A stretch of 64,000 nucleotides of DNA. It comes from Cryptomeria japonica (lineage: Eukaryota > Streptophyta > Pinopsida > Cupressales > Cupressaceae). The stretch is from assembly GCF_030272615.1 (NCBI RefSeq), contig NC_081409.1, positions 618,683,255-618,747,254 of the forward strand. Reading direction: 5' to 3'. Positions within the stretch are counted from its first letter, which is position 1. Each line of letters opens with the position of its first letter. This document shows positions 37,556-49,067 of the stretch, in pieces. The notes beneath the pieces are model-generated. The model was not told the origin of the DNA. It did no database searches and was given only the letters and a program-made list of their open reading frames with translations. Both the position numbers and the translations under genes were made by a program.

Positions 37556-37765
37556 CTACTGTGTGTTAACACAGTGGACGGCTCACGGCCGAGCCACTGT
37601 GTTCACACACAGTGGAGCGGATGTGTCCGCCACTATGCTACACACAGTGAGTGGCGCCCGCCACTTTGTGTATACATAGTGGGCGGCGGTAAGCCCGTCT
37701 GCCACTATGTGTGCACACAGTGGGCGGCACTGCCCGCCACTGTGTGTACGCACAACGGTGTCCGG
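37556..37765. repeat. GC-rich hairpin minisatellite
   Basis: Six diverged units of 30-42 bp. Each pairs a CACTGTGTG-like arm with a CACAGTGG-like arm, followed by a CGG/CCG-rich linker. It stands out as a GC-rich island inside AT-rich DNA. Confidence 0.85.
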
Positions 37766-37884
37766 GGGAGCCCACGTCGAAACTCTACGCACTTCCCTCT
37801 ACGCAATCCCTCCGCCATGCCCTAATCCACCGTACCTGCAATCTCACACACTCCAAAAACAAAAAAAAGATGGGGTTTAATAAA

Positions 37885-37982
37885 CCCTAACCCATTTCGG
37901 GTTAGGGCATAAAATAATAAGAAAATAAAACAAAGTGGGAATATATAGAAATGCAACCCTAACCCAATTTCAGGTTAGGGTT
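37885..37982. repeat. two telomere-motif hairpins
   Basis: CCCTAACCC and GGGTTAGGG separated by 5 bases at 37885-37907. ACCCTAACC and GGTTAGGGT separated by 8 bases at 37956-37981. Confidence 0.85.
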
Positions 37983-37993
37983 AGCATTTTAGG

Positions 37994-38093
<100 letters not shown>

Positions 38094-38895
38094 GAGATTT
38101 AGATTGGAGTTTTAAAATTTGATTTTAATATATAATTAGGGTTAGCATTTTAGGAATAAGGGAATTCTTTATTTAAAAGAATTTTAAATTAGAGTTGGGA
38201 AATTTAAATTTTAATATAGTTAATTCTAGGGGTTTAAAAATGAAGAGTTAATATAGTTGGATAAACTATACCCTAAATCAAATTAATTTATTTAATTAGT
38301 CAATAGATTTTCCTCAATTTAATTGTGGACAATAGGATATATTGTAAATTGAAAAAAAGAAAGAAAATTCAAAAGGAGGAATTTGTAAATTAATGAACCT
38401 TAAGCCCTTGAGACCGATTTTGGCCGGATCGAAATTAAATCGTCAAAATTAAGGGTTTAGGGAAAATTAGAATTAGCTTTAGCTTATTGTCAGTTTTAGT
38501 GGGCAAATGACATTATAGTAATTCGAACCCTCATCGGTTGGATTTAAATAATAAATTTTGCATGTGCATCAATTAATAAATAGCATTATCATTATATGAT
38601 TGGGAATGATTTAATACATTAAGATAACCAATTAACCCTTGTTTTAATTAGCGACAACTTGATTTAGGTAATTGAGCTAGCTAACTAATCCGTGATACTA
38701 ACTGGTCTCCTCCAAACAAGTCGCTCATTCGAGTTGGTTAATTAACCCATCCGTAGTAAGTAAATTTATTTACATCCTAGATAAGACAAAACTCTAAAGA
38801 AAGTTATTATATTGTAGGATATGTTGTGAGTTCATGATGTCAAAAAAAAAAAAAAAATTTGTTCCGTCTTTGTGCCCAAAAAGTTGGGCATGACA

Positions 38896-39142
38896 CTATT
38901 TGATGACTTGAAAAACTTTTTTTAAGAATGCCTTGTTGGATTTGGAAATTTTCTCACTGATGATTGGATTTGAAATTTTTCAGTTGAGTTTGCTAAAGGA
39001 TCTGAAAGGGTATTCAAGACTGTTGATAAAATTTCCTCAAGGTGACTAATTTGCTCTCTATTTTTCCTACTTTTGATCATGCGCTAAAATAGAGACTGGA
39101 TACGTTAAAGAATTCTCTTGAAGCACTACAGAAAGCTCTCTA
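38896..39142 (-). other. Lard-1 internal DNA between two insertions
   Basis: Continuation of the duplicated segment of 34040-34300, counterpart near 43180-43290. No gene. Confidence 0.6.
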
Positions 39143-39952
39143 TGTTGGCATATGCACACTCCAATGAGACATTGTATGTGATTGAAGGTTTTGTCATTCA
39201 TGGCAACCTTGCAATCCTATGGCACTGGCAAGACATTATACCGACAAAGCATTACATTGGCAAGATAGTGCACCAGCATCAATAGATCACACTCTACAAT
39301 GGCACTCAGGACATTGGCACCAACACAGAAGAAAACAAGTATACCAACATAGAGGCCGACAGGATTTTTTGTTATGCATATTTTGTTTATTATTGTAAGG
39401 CGACTTGGCAAATTGTAAAATGACTCTTATATATAAAGGAGATCATTGTAGACATTTATAGGGTGGTAGTAGAAGCATTAAGGAAAATATTAGGCAGACC
39501 TAATGTATGAAATATAGGTCAAAGGGTATATGTAAAGAACAGAGTAGGAACCGGTACTAAATGTGGCATTGAAGATGCTATTGTAAAGCAGTACAAGTTA
39601 TTGGATTAGTATAATCCTTATTTGTAAGCCAGTGTGACTTCCCATTGAGCAGTGAGCTCTAGGCAGTTGGCCTTCCTGCATTTGCAGGCCCCTATTATAA
39701 GTAATATTCTCTTATTGGCCAGTGAGTGAATATTGTGGGTCACAAATCCCACCAAGGTTTTTCCCACACTGAGTTTCCTCATTAACATCTTGTGTTATGG
39801 TGTACTTTTGATGTGGATATTCTTGATTCTATTTATTGCATACTGGTACATTGTTATATTATGTTCTGCATGTTTTAACTTAAGAAATTCTTATTACCGG
39901 TTAGATATTGATTCACCCCCCCCCCCTCTTAGTATCTATGGGACCCCTAACA
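39143..39952 (+). repeat. Mini-1 5' LTR
   Basis: 810 bp, TGTTGGCATATGC to CCCCTAACA. TATA-like TATATAAAGG at 39430-39439 and the C-run before CTCTTAGTATC near 39920. Confidence 0.92.
39430..39439 (+). promoter_or_regulatory. putative TATA box, Mini-1 5' LTR
   Basis: TATATAAAGG, also present in the 3' LTR near 42010. Confidence 0.5.
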
Positions 39953-39967
39953 ATTGGTATCAAAGCT
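39953..39967 (+). other. primer binding site of Mini-1
   Basis: ATTGGTATCAAAGCT directly after the LTR, Met-tRNA type. Confidence 0.85.
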
Positions 39968-40197
39968 GTCTTCAACATGTCATTTTCATAGCTAAGTCTT
40001 GTGTTCTCATTTGCTGCATCACTTAGTCTTCTAGTCAATTCTTCTTCATTCTTCTTCCTATCCTCAATCTCTTTGCAAAATCTCATAGTCATATCCTACA
40101 TTTCATTTTTTGTTGTCATGATCTCTTGTTTCAACTTTCTTATCATATCATTAAGTGATTCCTTTTCATCATTTTCATGAAGCAAATTTTCAGGCTC
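39968..40197 (-). pseudogene. inverted gag coiled-coil fragment in Mini-1
   Basis: On the minus strand, opposite to the element, this translates with one stop as a charged coiled coil. Segments are NDMIRKLKQEIMTTKNEM and MRFCKEIEDRKKNEEELTRR. They resemble MCQELENRRKAEDLVKDKD of the SirA Gag. Gag normally follows the primer site in plus sense, so the segment has been inverted. Confidence 0.65.
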
Positions 40198-41495
40198 CGG
40201 AACAACATCAACCGGAACAGGTACATAAGGAAATAGTGCCATCGGTAACTAGTGAAGTAGGAAAACCAGTGCTTAAAGAAATGCAGACACAAATTGACCT
40301 ACCAGAGGTCAATACAAGCATGGTTACTTCCACCAGTACTCAGATTGTTGGATCATCATTAGCATTCAAATCAACAAATGTGATTGAGGTATTACTTGAT
40401 TCTATCAAGAAAATAACTGACTACAGCTCACAGGCTTACAAAGCAATCAATGATTCTATACCAATTTTGAAGGTAATAGCTCCCAATTGTAATATAGATA
40501 ATAAATATTCTTTAGGATAGAGTGATTCTTCATCAGTAGGATAGAGCTAAAGGCTCAAGAGCAACATCAACCAGAACAAGTACATAAGGAAACAGTGCCA
40601 CCGGTAACTAGTTAAGTAGGAAAACTAGTGCTTAAAGAAATGCAGACACAAACTGACCTAACAGAGGTCAATACAAGGATGGTTACTTCCACCGTTACTC
40701 AGATTGTTGGATCATCATCAACATTCAAATCAACAAATGTGACTGAGGTATTACTTGATTCTATCAAGAAAATAACTGACTGCAGCTCACAGGCTTACAA
40801 AGCAATTGATGATTCTATACCAATTTTGAAGGTAATAGCTCCCAATTATAATATAGATAATAGAGATTCTTTAGGATAATTGGATACATTGTGTAAATAT
40901 ATCTCAGAAAACATTGAGAAAATAAAGGAAGAGTCAGTGAAGGATAAGGTAGAAATTGAAAAAGCAGAAATTCTTTGATGAGGAAATAAAGAAGTGTAAT
41001 AGAGATTTTGACACACTTCAACTGGAACTATGTAATTTGTTGAAAGAATACAAAAATCTGTATAAAGATACATGTAAAACAAACTTTTTGACTGTAGATA
41101 TTGACAAAAAAATAAGCAAGGCACAGGATGAGATAAATAAACTTGCAGACAGCTTTGTCAACTCACCTGATACACTATCAGTTTTTGAAGAGAAGATAGA
41201 AAATTTTGAGGAAGAAGTACTCAAATTAGAAAGGGAGAAACAAAGAATAATAAATAAGGCAAAACATGTGAGATCTAAACTAAGTCCAAGATTGGACTAT
41301 TTAGCATCTTTGTGGAAGGAAATTTCTGAGGCATTAACACAAGGAAGCAAAACACTGGCAGAGCATTTGTAGCATCGCATCGGTACAGTGAAGAGAACTG
41401 AGACAACAATAAAGGATAGTAAGAAGTTTATGGATAGTCTAAACTTGATTTTGGGAGATCTTTTTCAGATTATAACTACCCAGCTACAAGGTTGA
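40198..41495 (+). pseudogene. Mini-1 coiled-coil ORF remnant
   Basis: A block of about 365 bp coding QPEQVHKEIVPSVTSEVGKP and VLLDSIKKITDYSSQAYKAI is present twice (40198-40520, 40562-40880), each ending in a stop after a DSLG-like end. A frameshift near 40960 leads to a helical stretch at 40956-41372 (KISKAQDEINKLADSFVNSP and neighbours). The remaining helix ends near 41495. There is no recognised domain. The layout resembles the C-terminal part of the SirA second ORF, including the position before the purine boxes, but residue similarity is weak. Confidence 0.55.
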
Positions 41496-41554
41496 GGTTA
41501 TGGATAGATGAAACTACAAACTCTACTGACGTCTTGACAACCTTTGTCATTGAT

Positions 41555-41723
41555 GCCAAAGGGGGAGTAGTGGGATGAGAAAATTCAAAACATAGGAATC
41601 ATATGCTCAGGGGGAGCTCTCACATTTTTGATAAACATTTTTGGTAACATTTTTGGACTACACATTTTTGGATACTTTTTGAAATTTCTCATAAGTGTTG
41701 CCATCAATGCCAAAGGGGGAGAT
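41555..41723 (+). other. repeated purine boxes before the Mini-1 3' LTR
   Basis: GCCAAAGGGGGAGTAG near 41557, TCAGGGGGAGCTC near 41608 and GCCAAAGGGGGAGATT at 41708-41723. Same layout as in CopS-1 and SirA-1. Confidence 0.8.
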
Positions 41724-42544
41724 TGTTGGCATATGCACACTCCAATGAGACATTGTATGTGATTGAAGGTTTTGTCATTGATGGAAACCTTGCAATCCTA
41801 TGGCACCGGCAAGACATTATACTAAGAAAGCATTACATTGGCAAGATAGTGCACCAGCATCAGTAGATCACACTCTACACTGGCACTCAGGACACCGACA
41901 CCGGCACAGAAGAAAACAAGTATACCGACAAAGAGGCTGACATGATTTTTTGTTATGGAATATTTTTTTTATTATTGTAAGCCGACTTGGAAAATTGTAA
42001 AATGACTCTTATATATAAAGGAGATCATTGTAGACATTTATAACGTGGTAGTAGAAGCATTAAGGAAAATATTAGGCAAACCTAATGTGTGAAATATAGG
42101 TCAAAGGGTATATGTAAAGAATAGAGCAGGAACCGTTACTGAATCTGGCATTGAAGATGCTATTGTAAAGTAGTACAAGTTATTGGATTAGTATAATCCT
42201 TATTTGTAAGTCAGTGTGACTTCCCATTGAACAGTGAGCTCTAGGCAGTTGGCCTTCTTGCATGTGCACGCCCCTATTGTAAGTAATATTCTCTTATTGG
42301 CTAGTGAGTGAATATTGTGGGTCACAAATCCAACCGAGGTTTTTCCCACACCGGGTTTCCTCGTTAACATCTTGTGTTATGGTGTACTTTTCATGTGGAT
42401 ATTCTTGATTCTGTTTATTGCATTATTTCCTGCATACCAGTACACTGTTATATTATGTTCTACATGTTTTAACTTAAGAAATTCTTATTACCGGTTAGAT
42501 ACTAATTCACCCCCCCCCTCTCAGTATCTGTGGGACCCCTACCA
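41724..42544 (+). repeat. Mini-1 3' LTR
   Basis: 821 bp, high identity to 39143-39952. The last bases read CCCTACCA instead of CCCTAACA. Confidence 0.9.
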
Positions 42545-45272
42545 CTCTGTGTGCTATGCTTCCTTTCCCACACACTAGTTTAGACTATTTGAAATTGACT
42601 ACTCTAGATGGGTTATGTGCTAATATTTCCCGATTATGCGTTGTTGTTTGGACTAAAAGCACTATGGTATGTCTCGAATGCGCTACACTGATGTCTAAAT
42701 GTGCTAGACTAATACTGACAAGCACTACTTGAAATTTTACCAGTATGATACTGATTTTGCGCTAAGTTGAGTGATGAAAGTGCTAGGTTTTAGTGCAAAT
42801 GTGTTATTGAATGCTTTCTAAGTGCTAGCTTGTTGCTCCTATGTGCTAACTGTCCTGATTTCTTTGTTTTGATGTTTTTGTTGTGATGTTGGAAAATAAC
42901 ACTTGACTTGATGGATACTTCATTTTGGATACTCAAGCTTACTAAGTCAAATAGAGGGTTTGTTCAATAGGCCCCTATGACAAAGCACATCAAATGATAT
43001 GGATAAAGTCTCCTGATATGGAAACTTGATTTGACTAACTTGAATACCTGGCTAGGTATTATTTCCATTGAGATAGTTGGATGATAAACTCTTGATCACT
43101 TGGTTTGATATTCCCCTAATCTGGTTGGATGAAAGTCTTTCCTAAAGATAGTTGAAATGTTGATAACCACCTCAAAATATGCTTTGTTGGATTTGGAAAT
43201 CTTCTCCACTATATGATTTTTCCTTGTTTAAACTGACTTTTGAGTTTGATTGTTGGAAACTTTGCAAGATATTTTAACATTTGTGACAAGAATACATAGC
43301 ACACATGAAGACAATGGTCATCCTAATGCTAAACATTGTGTGTATTTTCTTTTGAGGATGTGTTAAAATCCCCGATGTTATCACTAGTTTGATTTACAAC
43401 AAAAGACACATCAGATAGACTCTTTATTCAAAGGTCATTGACAATATCATAGCCCAGTAGTCTTGATACTCTGTCAGCTCAAACAGCCTTGTCACCCCCT
43501 AGAGGGCACCCATTTTTTGCCTTTTGCTAGAAATTAACTTAAAGTGAATTTCTTCACAATTGAGTAGTTATCTTGGGAGATATATGGTGAGTGATCTTGG
43601 GGGTGGATTCTTCCCCACCCTTACACTATGATATTGCCAATGTTTAGCAACTAACTTGGCTCAAGGTTTCTATTGCTAAAGTTTGTAATCAGGATTCCTG
43701 TTTGGTCCTTAGTGATAAACTCCCTCGGGAGGCTTCCCAACCTTTAGAACAAAGGCTTTACGTATCGTAAAGATACTGGGGGAAGGCTAATCGCTAAGAA
43801 AAACCATTGAAGGAAATTTTCTCAACCTCCACTTTTGATTATAGTGGGTTGGAACACTTGGTGATAAATTTGTTTCCCACTAGGTCGCTCCCCTCTCACT
43901 GACCATTTAAATGGCACTCTAAGAGAAACTCGGGAGGGTAGACCTACTAAAGGATTTAAAATGCTTGAAGTAAAAAAATCTTTTAAGAGTGGTTTGGCTT
44001 TTTGGTTACCCAGTTAAGGGGAGAGCATATACCTTCCACTTTCGAGACAAAGCAAACAAAGTTCTTTTTATCCTTCAAAGCAATGCTTTGCTAACTTCTA
44101 TTTGGAGATGTTCCTCCAAAAAACATGGTATTCTTTTTAACTCTTTATAGAAAAGTGTGTATTTCCAAAACTTTTGAAAAATAAATGTGGTCAACAAAGT
44201 AAATCATGATGTTGGTCAACAAAAGGAAAATCGTGAAGTCAATCCTTAATGAAAACTCTTTTTTCTTTGCACAAAACAATGAAAGTGAGATTCTTTTTAT
44301 CCTTTTGCAAAAATGAAGTGAGTTTGTTTTATGCGCCAAAGGAAAATGTTGTTGTTTTTACCCTTTGCAAACTAAAAAGCAAGTTTGTTGTTCTTTTTAA
44401 GCCCAAATTGAGATGTTTTCCCTAATCTTACAAGAAAGCAAAGTGTTTGATTTGTTGTTTTGTTTACCTTGCAATGAGATTCTTTTTAAGCCCAAAGGAA
44501 AATGTAGTTGATTTTAAGCCCAAAATAAAGATGAGGTTCTTTTTAGTCCAAAGGAAAAATGAGTTCTTTTCATCCAACTTTAAAAAGCTAGAAATAAATC
44601 ACAAATCCCAATTCTAACTCCTCCAACCTACAAGAAATTGTTAAAACTTGCAAAGAAAGAAGTTAGTGAAAATTAAAACCTTTGGTGGGCTTCCACAAGC
44701 CTAATTTCAAATCTTGGTTACAAATTTTACAATCCTAATCCCGAAATGCCCTGAAATTTGACTAAGTCTGAAATTTGGAGGATCTTCCAGAAACTAGATT
44801 TTCCATTATAACTCCTAGAGGTCTAAAACCCCTCTCAAACATCCTGACAATATATATGGAATATAACTTTACTTATGCTTAAATATTATATTCCATATAT
44901 ATTTTTCTTCCCCAAGCCTAATTTTTTTACTTCTGCTACGAATTTTTGCCTTTGTCAGCTCTATGCGCTAAACTATATCACAAATAAGCTAAAGAATGGT
45001 TTAAAAGAACTAAGAAAAATCACCTATGCGCTATTATGTGTCCCGAATGTGCTAAAATAGTGCTCCCATGCATTTGACAAGAAGAAAAAGGGATGTGCCA
45101 GAAAGGTTATAGAATGCGCTAAAGAATGGTCTATAAGTGCTAAACAATGCCATGGATGCGCTATAGAAATTTCCAGATGCGCTATTCTGGTATTTTGGCA
45201 TGATTGTTGTCTTCTACCTGCATGAAATTTTTTTTAATTTTTGGGGACGTGCCCCATGGTGGGCACCGGAAA
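42545..45272 (-). other. Lard-1 5' leader region, non-coding
   Basis: No gene seen. The dispersed heptamer TGYGCTA occurs about fifteen times at 42550-42850 and 44960-45190. Diverged repeats with TTCTTTTTAAGCCCAAAGG occupy 44030-44600. 42890-43230 repeats 34040-34300. Confidence 0.6.
45248..45272 (-). other. possible primer binding site of Lard-1
   Basis: On the minus strand CCGGTGCCCACCATGGGGC lies three bases after the LTR. The first triplet is CGG rather than TGG, so the site may be mutated. Z has the related TGGCACACCCATTGGGAC. Confidence 0.5.
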
Positions 45273-46664
45273 TGTATGCTGGAAATGTGGTATCAAACTG
45301 CAAGAGGAGAAAACAATTCAAACACACACATGAAACATTGCATTAGAGGTTAGAAATACAAACAAAGAAAGTTAAATGAATCTAAACTCTTTAAAATCAT
45401 TCCATGTTCCTCTATCTCCAAGGATCTTCAAGATTTAAGGTGGCTCTCAGCTTGGAAGAGCACTTGATTCTTTAAGATGACAACCTAAAGAGCGAGATTT
45501 AAATGATTCTAAGACCTAAATGGAATGCAACCATGATCTTAGTGATGATTTAGATATGAAACTAGATGATGATAGGATGCAAGATATTGATATGAAACTT
45601 GAACTAGTATAAAAATGATACTAAGATGAAGCTAACATGATATGAGATTAACATGATATATCTAAGATTACAATGCTATCAAAATGATCTAAAATGTTAT
45701 TCTATCAAAGAGAGATAATATGCTTAATGTTATGAGACTATAATTTTGATGCGCAAAGACTTGATTGTTTTGAAGAAGGAATGGGCTCTATTTATAGAAA
45801 AAATAGGGCAATGGAGGGTTGAGATTGAATTATCTCAACAAGGGCTAGGATTGAAAGTTATCAATCCATGTTTACAATTCTCACCAATGAAATGGTGACA
45901 ATTGTCAACAAAAGACTACTTGAAAGGAGATGTAAGAAGCATTAAATTCTTGATAAGACATGAAGGTTACCTTAGGAGGTAAGGGTTAAGGTTAGGTTAG
46001 GGTTATCCAATGGAAAAAGCTTTTATCCAAGGGGTAAACACTTATGCAAGGGTTAAAGGGATAACCATGGTCAAAGCAATGAATGTTTGATGAGACCCTT
46101 GGGTTAGATGAAGGTTGAGTTAGAGAGAAAGTCTCTAATCATGCAAGAAGGTTGAGTTAACCATTAATGTTTAGGAAGACATTGAGGGTTAACGTGTTGA
46201 AGACATAAAGCCTTTAATGGTTTTCAAAGACTTTGGAGACTTTGAGAAGTGACTTTTCTTTGCTTAGGGATGTGACGATATTTAGGAGATGGATTAGGAT
46301 AAATTAGAATTGATTAGAAGAATCTAGAAGGGGTTTAAGAGACAAGTGGGAGATGTAGGATCTTGCAAGTGGGTGGGGAAAATAGAATTTAATTAAAATA
46401 AAATTAATTTATTTCAATTGTGGTTGCAACTTGCAATGTTAGGATTTTGCAAGTGGGGGGATTTAATTAAATGGGCTAGAAGGGGGATTTTAATTAAATG
46501 GATTAGATAGAAGAAGGGTATATTAATTAATTCTTAATTTAATTAATAGGAAATTAGAAGAATATGGATATTAATTAAATCTTAATTTAATTAATTGGAA
46601 GAATTAATAATAACTAAATGAATAAAATTCACTTAATTCATTGTGCAACTTTTAGGTGTCTACA
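45273..46664 (-). repeat. Lard-1 5' LTR
   Basis: 1,392 bp, TG...CA bounded, matches 28169-29606. The AATTAAATTAAG palindromes lie near its outer end. Confidence 0.92.
45788..45797 (-). promoter_or_regulatory. putative TATA box of Lard-1 5' LTR
   Basis: CTATAAATAG on the minus strand, conserved in both LTRs and a good plant TATA consensus. Confidence 0.6.
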
Positions 46665-47264
46665 ATAATGATTTCAAATCTTATCCAATATAGATATTTA
46701 TATTTTTTCTACCTAATGAACATTCTTACAACATGTATCATTCAATGAATACAACATCTTGTTCCATTACAAGATCATAACCTTGACTATCTCATCATCA
46801 TGTCCTATTACATAAGAATACATGGTACAAGTACATAATCTCCTTTTCATTATCAATGTCATCATGATTCAATATGCTATCGTAATACATGGAAATTAGT
46901 ACCACATAAAGAAGAATCATAGAGTCCATACAAATCTACAACTACTCATTATTTTCCATATTCCAAGGATAACTAGAATTAAGGATTAATATCTTTCAAT
47001 CAAAGCATACATGAGCATTAACTTATCCACTACCATCCTCAAGATATACATAATATAATCCAATTGTGTCACTTAAATCAATCGATTTAATCCTAATCTA
47101 GAATTACATACACATTGAATATCCATTTATGGTGATCTTATCCAACACATTTCATTTTGAAATCATCCTATTACAAGTTATAATACATATGTTCACAAGA
47201 TATTAATTGCATAGTTTTCCTTACTATTACATCTTCGAGATACAAAAGCACATGATATTAATTA
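46665..47264 (-). repeat. X right LTR, fragment 2
   Basis: Continues 28168. Homologous to 3690-4068 and then 11810-12010 of the left LTR with no gap at the SirA-1 site, so it shows the empty target of SirA-1. No gene. Confidence 0.85.
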
Positions 47265-47637
47265 TGTTGCAAATGCGATTGTCGTTGCACCAAAAGATCG
47301 ACCTATTAATGTCTGATACAACCACTAGACTTATAGAATCCATGAGAGGCAGTTTAGCCATGTCACAAACCTGAGTGTTGTACTGCACAACACAAGGAGA
47401 CCAAGGGCACACACCTAGCAACAATCCCCCCAGTGCAAGTGATGGGGTTGGAACCTATGACCAAGCTCTGATACCACTTGTTACAAGTGCAATTTTTGTT
47501 GCACCAAAAGATCAGCCTATTAATCCTTGATACAACCACTAAATGTATAGAATCCATAGCAGGTGGTTAAGCCATGTCACAAACCCAAGTGTTGCCCTGC
47601 ACACCACAAAGAAACCAGGGGCACACACCTTGCAACA
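47265..47637 (-). mobile_element. TRIM element, 373 bp
   Basis: Two direct repeats of 159 bp (47265-47423, 47479-47637), each TGTT...CAACA bounded, enclose only 55 bp. On the minus strand the interior starts with an AAGTGGTATCAGAGC-like primer site and ends with the purine tract GGGGGGATT. The left X LTR lacks the insertion. Flanks AATTA and AATTC may be the target duplication. This size and layout is the definition of a terminal-repeat retrotransposon in miniature. No 5S-like motif was seen in its LTR. Confidence 0.85.
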
Positions 47638-48016
47638 AATTCCAATTACATGAATTATGCTCTAAAGATCCATCCACATGTTGAGATAATAGAAATCCAT
47701 ATCAAGACATGCAAGCATCCAACAAAGGTAATCCTAATGGAAGAAGGCATCAAAGTACTCGACCATGTGGAACCATATAGGAACCACCCCCCGTAATAGG
47801 AGCTGACATGGGGTTCCAAGTCACTCTCAAGACCTAGGCTGACACCTAACAACCAGGGGAATTGTGACATTCACAAAGACAACAACCATAACATCACATC
47901 ACAAGGCTAATCATAAATCAATAAAATCTTAGAGGCATGAACAACAAATCAAAGCATAAGGATCATGGTCACATGTAGGAGTGGAGTGTCATCACATGTT
48001 ATCCTCATAAAGAAGG
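47638..48016 (-). repeat. X right LTR, fragment 3 (truncated)
   Basis: Homologous to 12030-12450 of the left LTR. It stops inside the minisatellite at 48016, where Gyp-6 begins, and the remainder of the LTR is not found later in the window. Confidence 0.75.
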
Positions 48017-48823
48017 TGACGCAACCATGTTCCAGAGGGCCCTCAAAGGGAAAAATATGAATCATGCAACAAGAGTAATACAATGGAAGAAACAACATAG
48101 AATGTAGGAAATGCAAGATTGGACATCCGCAATATCATAGATTCATTAGAAACTACCTGACAACATCCAGTGTACATATAGGCTTATAGGTATAGAGTAG
48201 CATACATTTCATTAATCAATCCATCCAAACCTCCAAGAGATATCCTAATTATAAATTCCCAATTGAAATCATCATATCTCTTCACTATGTACCAAAGGAT
48301 CAAATACAATAATATATATAATATTTAGAACATATTCGGTTCGGCCACAAAAGATTACATTCTTCAAGACAAGAAAATGAAATGTGTAAATAGGTTGGAA
48401 TCAAAATGTGAATATGTCCTCTATCAAAGACAATAATGAAATGCAAGCCACCAAGTAAGGTCAACCAAAGACTCAGGAACATTGAATGAAGTTCCAATTA
48501 GATCTGCAAGCCAAGAAATCGCTCTACAAGAGAAGAAATCTCCGACTAGCTATTAAGCCCAAAACTACTTCGAGAACCAAGAAATAGACAATCCGAAAGT
48601 GACAACTTACCGAAAAAAGATCCAAATGAACTAAAAATTTAGAATAAGGAATGAGAACAAGTCTAGAAGATAAATATTTTATCCACAATGAAAAATGAAC
48701 ACCATTCGGAGAATGTCGGAAGAAACACAAATCTGCAACACAAAACTGAACAGAAACAAAACTAAAAGCAATTGTTTTTTGTTGATGCAAGATTTCTCAT
48801 AGACCGGGGATGCTCCTGCATCA
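48017..48823 (-). repeat. putative LTR of gypsy fragment Gyp-6
   Basis: 807 bp bounded TGACGCAACC and CCTGCATCA. On the minus strand it begins TGATGCAGGAGCATCC. The left edge coincides with the point where homology to X stops. The second LTR was not found, so this rests on ends and context. Confidence 0.45.
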
Positions 48824-49067
48824 GACATCCTAGGTAGAAAAATATGTTCCATGAGAGGAATCTCATGAACATCTAAATGGGTTTGGGATATAGATCCCAT
48901 GCTCATTTCTAATCCAAATGTCTTCTTTGTCTGCAAAGCTCTTCCTCCTTACCCCTTTTGGTAACTCAGTTGAATTCTCCAACTTATTTTACACTTCTCT
49001 TTCTCCTTACTTCATACTTTCACTCTGTCTCTTACCATCACTCCTCTTCTTCTGCAAATCTGACTTA
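48824..49067 (-). pseudogene. Gyp-6 internal remnant left of the TIR element
   Basis: On the minus strand the bases next to the TIR element read KSDLQKKRSDGKRQSESMK. This continues the basic linker after the protease in the right-hand part. RT, RNase H and integrase are absent, so most of pol is deleted. Confidence 0.45.

Larger units (their letters stand above)
39143..42544 (+). mobile_element. Mini-1: 3.4-kb rearranged non-autonomous Sirevirus-like element
   Basis: LTRs 39143-39952 and 41724-42544, primer site ATTGGTATCAAAGC, purine box GCCAAAGGGGGAGATT before the 3' LTR. Flanks CTCTA (39138-39142) and CTCTG (42545-42549) look like a target duplication with one change. The interior is only 1.8 kb: an inverted gag coiled-coil fragment, then the damaged 3' end of a coiled-coil ORF. 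No pol. Inserted in Lard-1 in the opposite sense. Confidence 0.88.

Noticed and set aside
37574-37825. Frames over the GC-rich array with Cys/His-rich text (VCTHNG, HYVCTQW)
   Set aside because: All frames are open because of the repeat. The Cys/His spacing comes from TGTGTGCAC text and forms no known finger.
47265-47637. Cassandra-type TRIM with a 5S RNA promoter
   Set aside because: The LTR shows no text resembling the 5S internal control region.
48524-48936. Hydrophobic minus-strand frames at 48524-48790 and 48679-48936
   Set aside because: They lie in the putative Gyp-6 LTR and overlap each other, with no domain. Likely chance frames.
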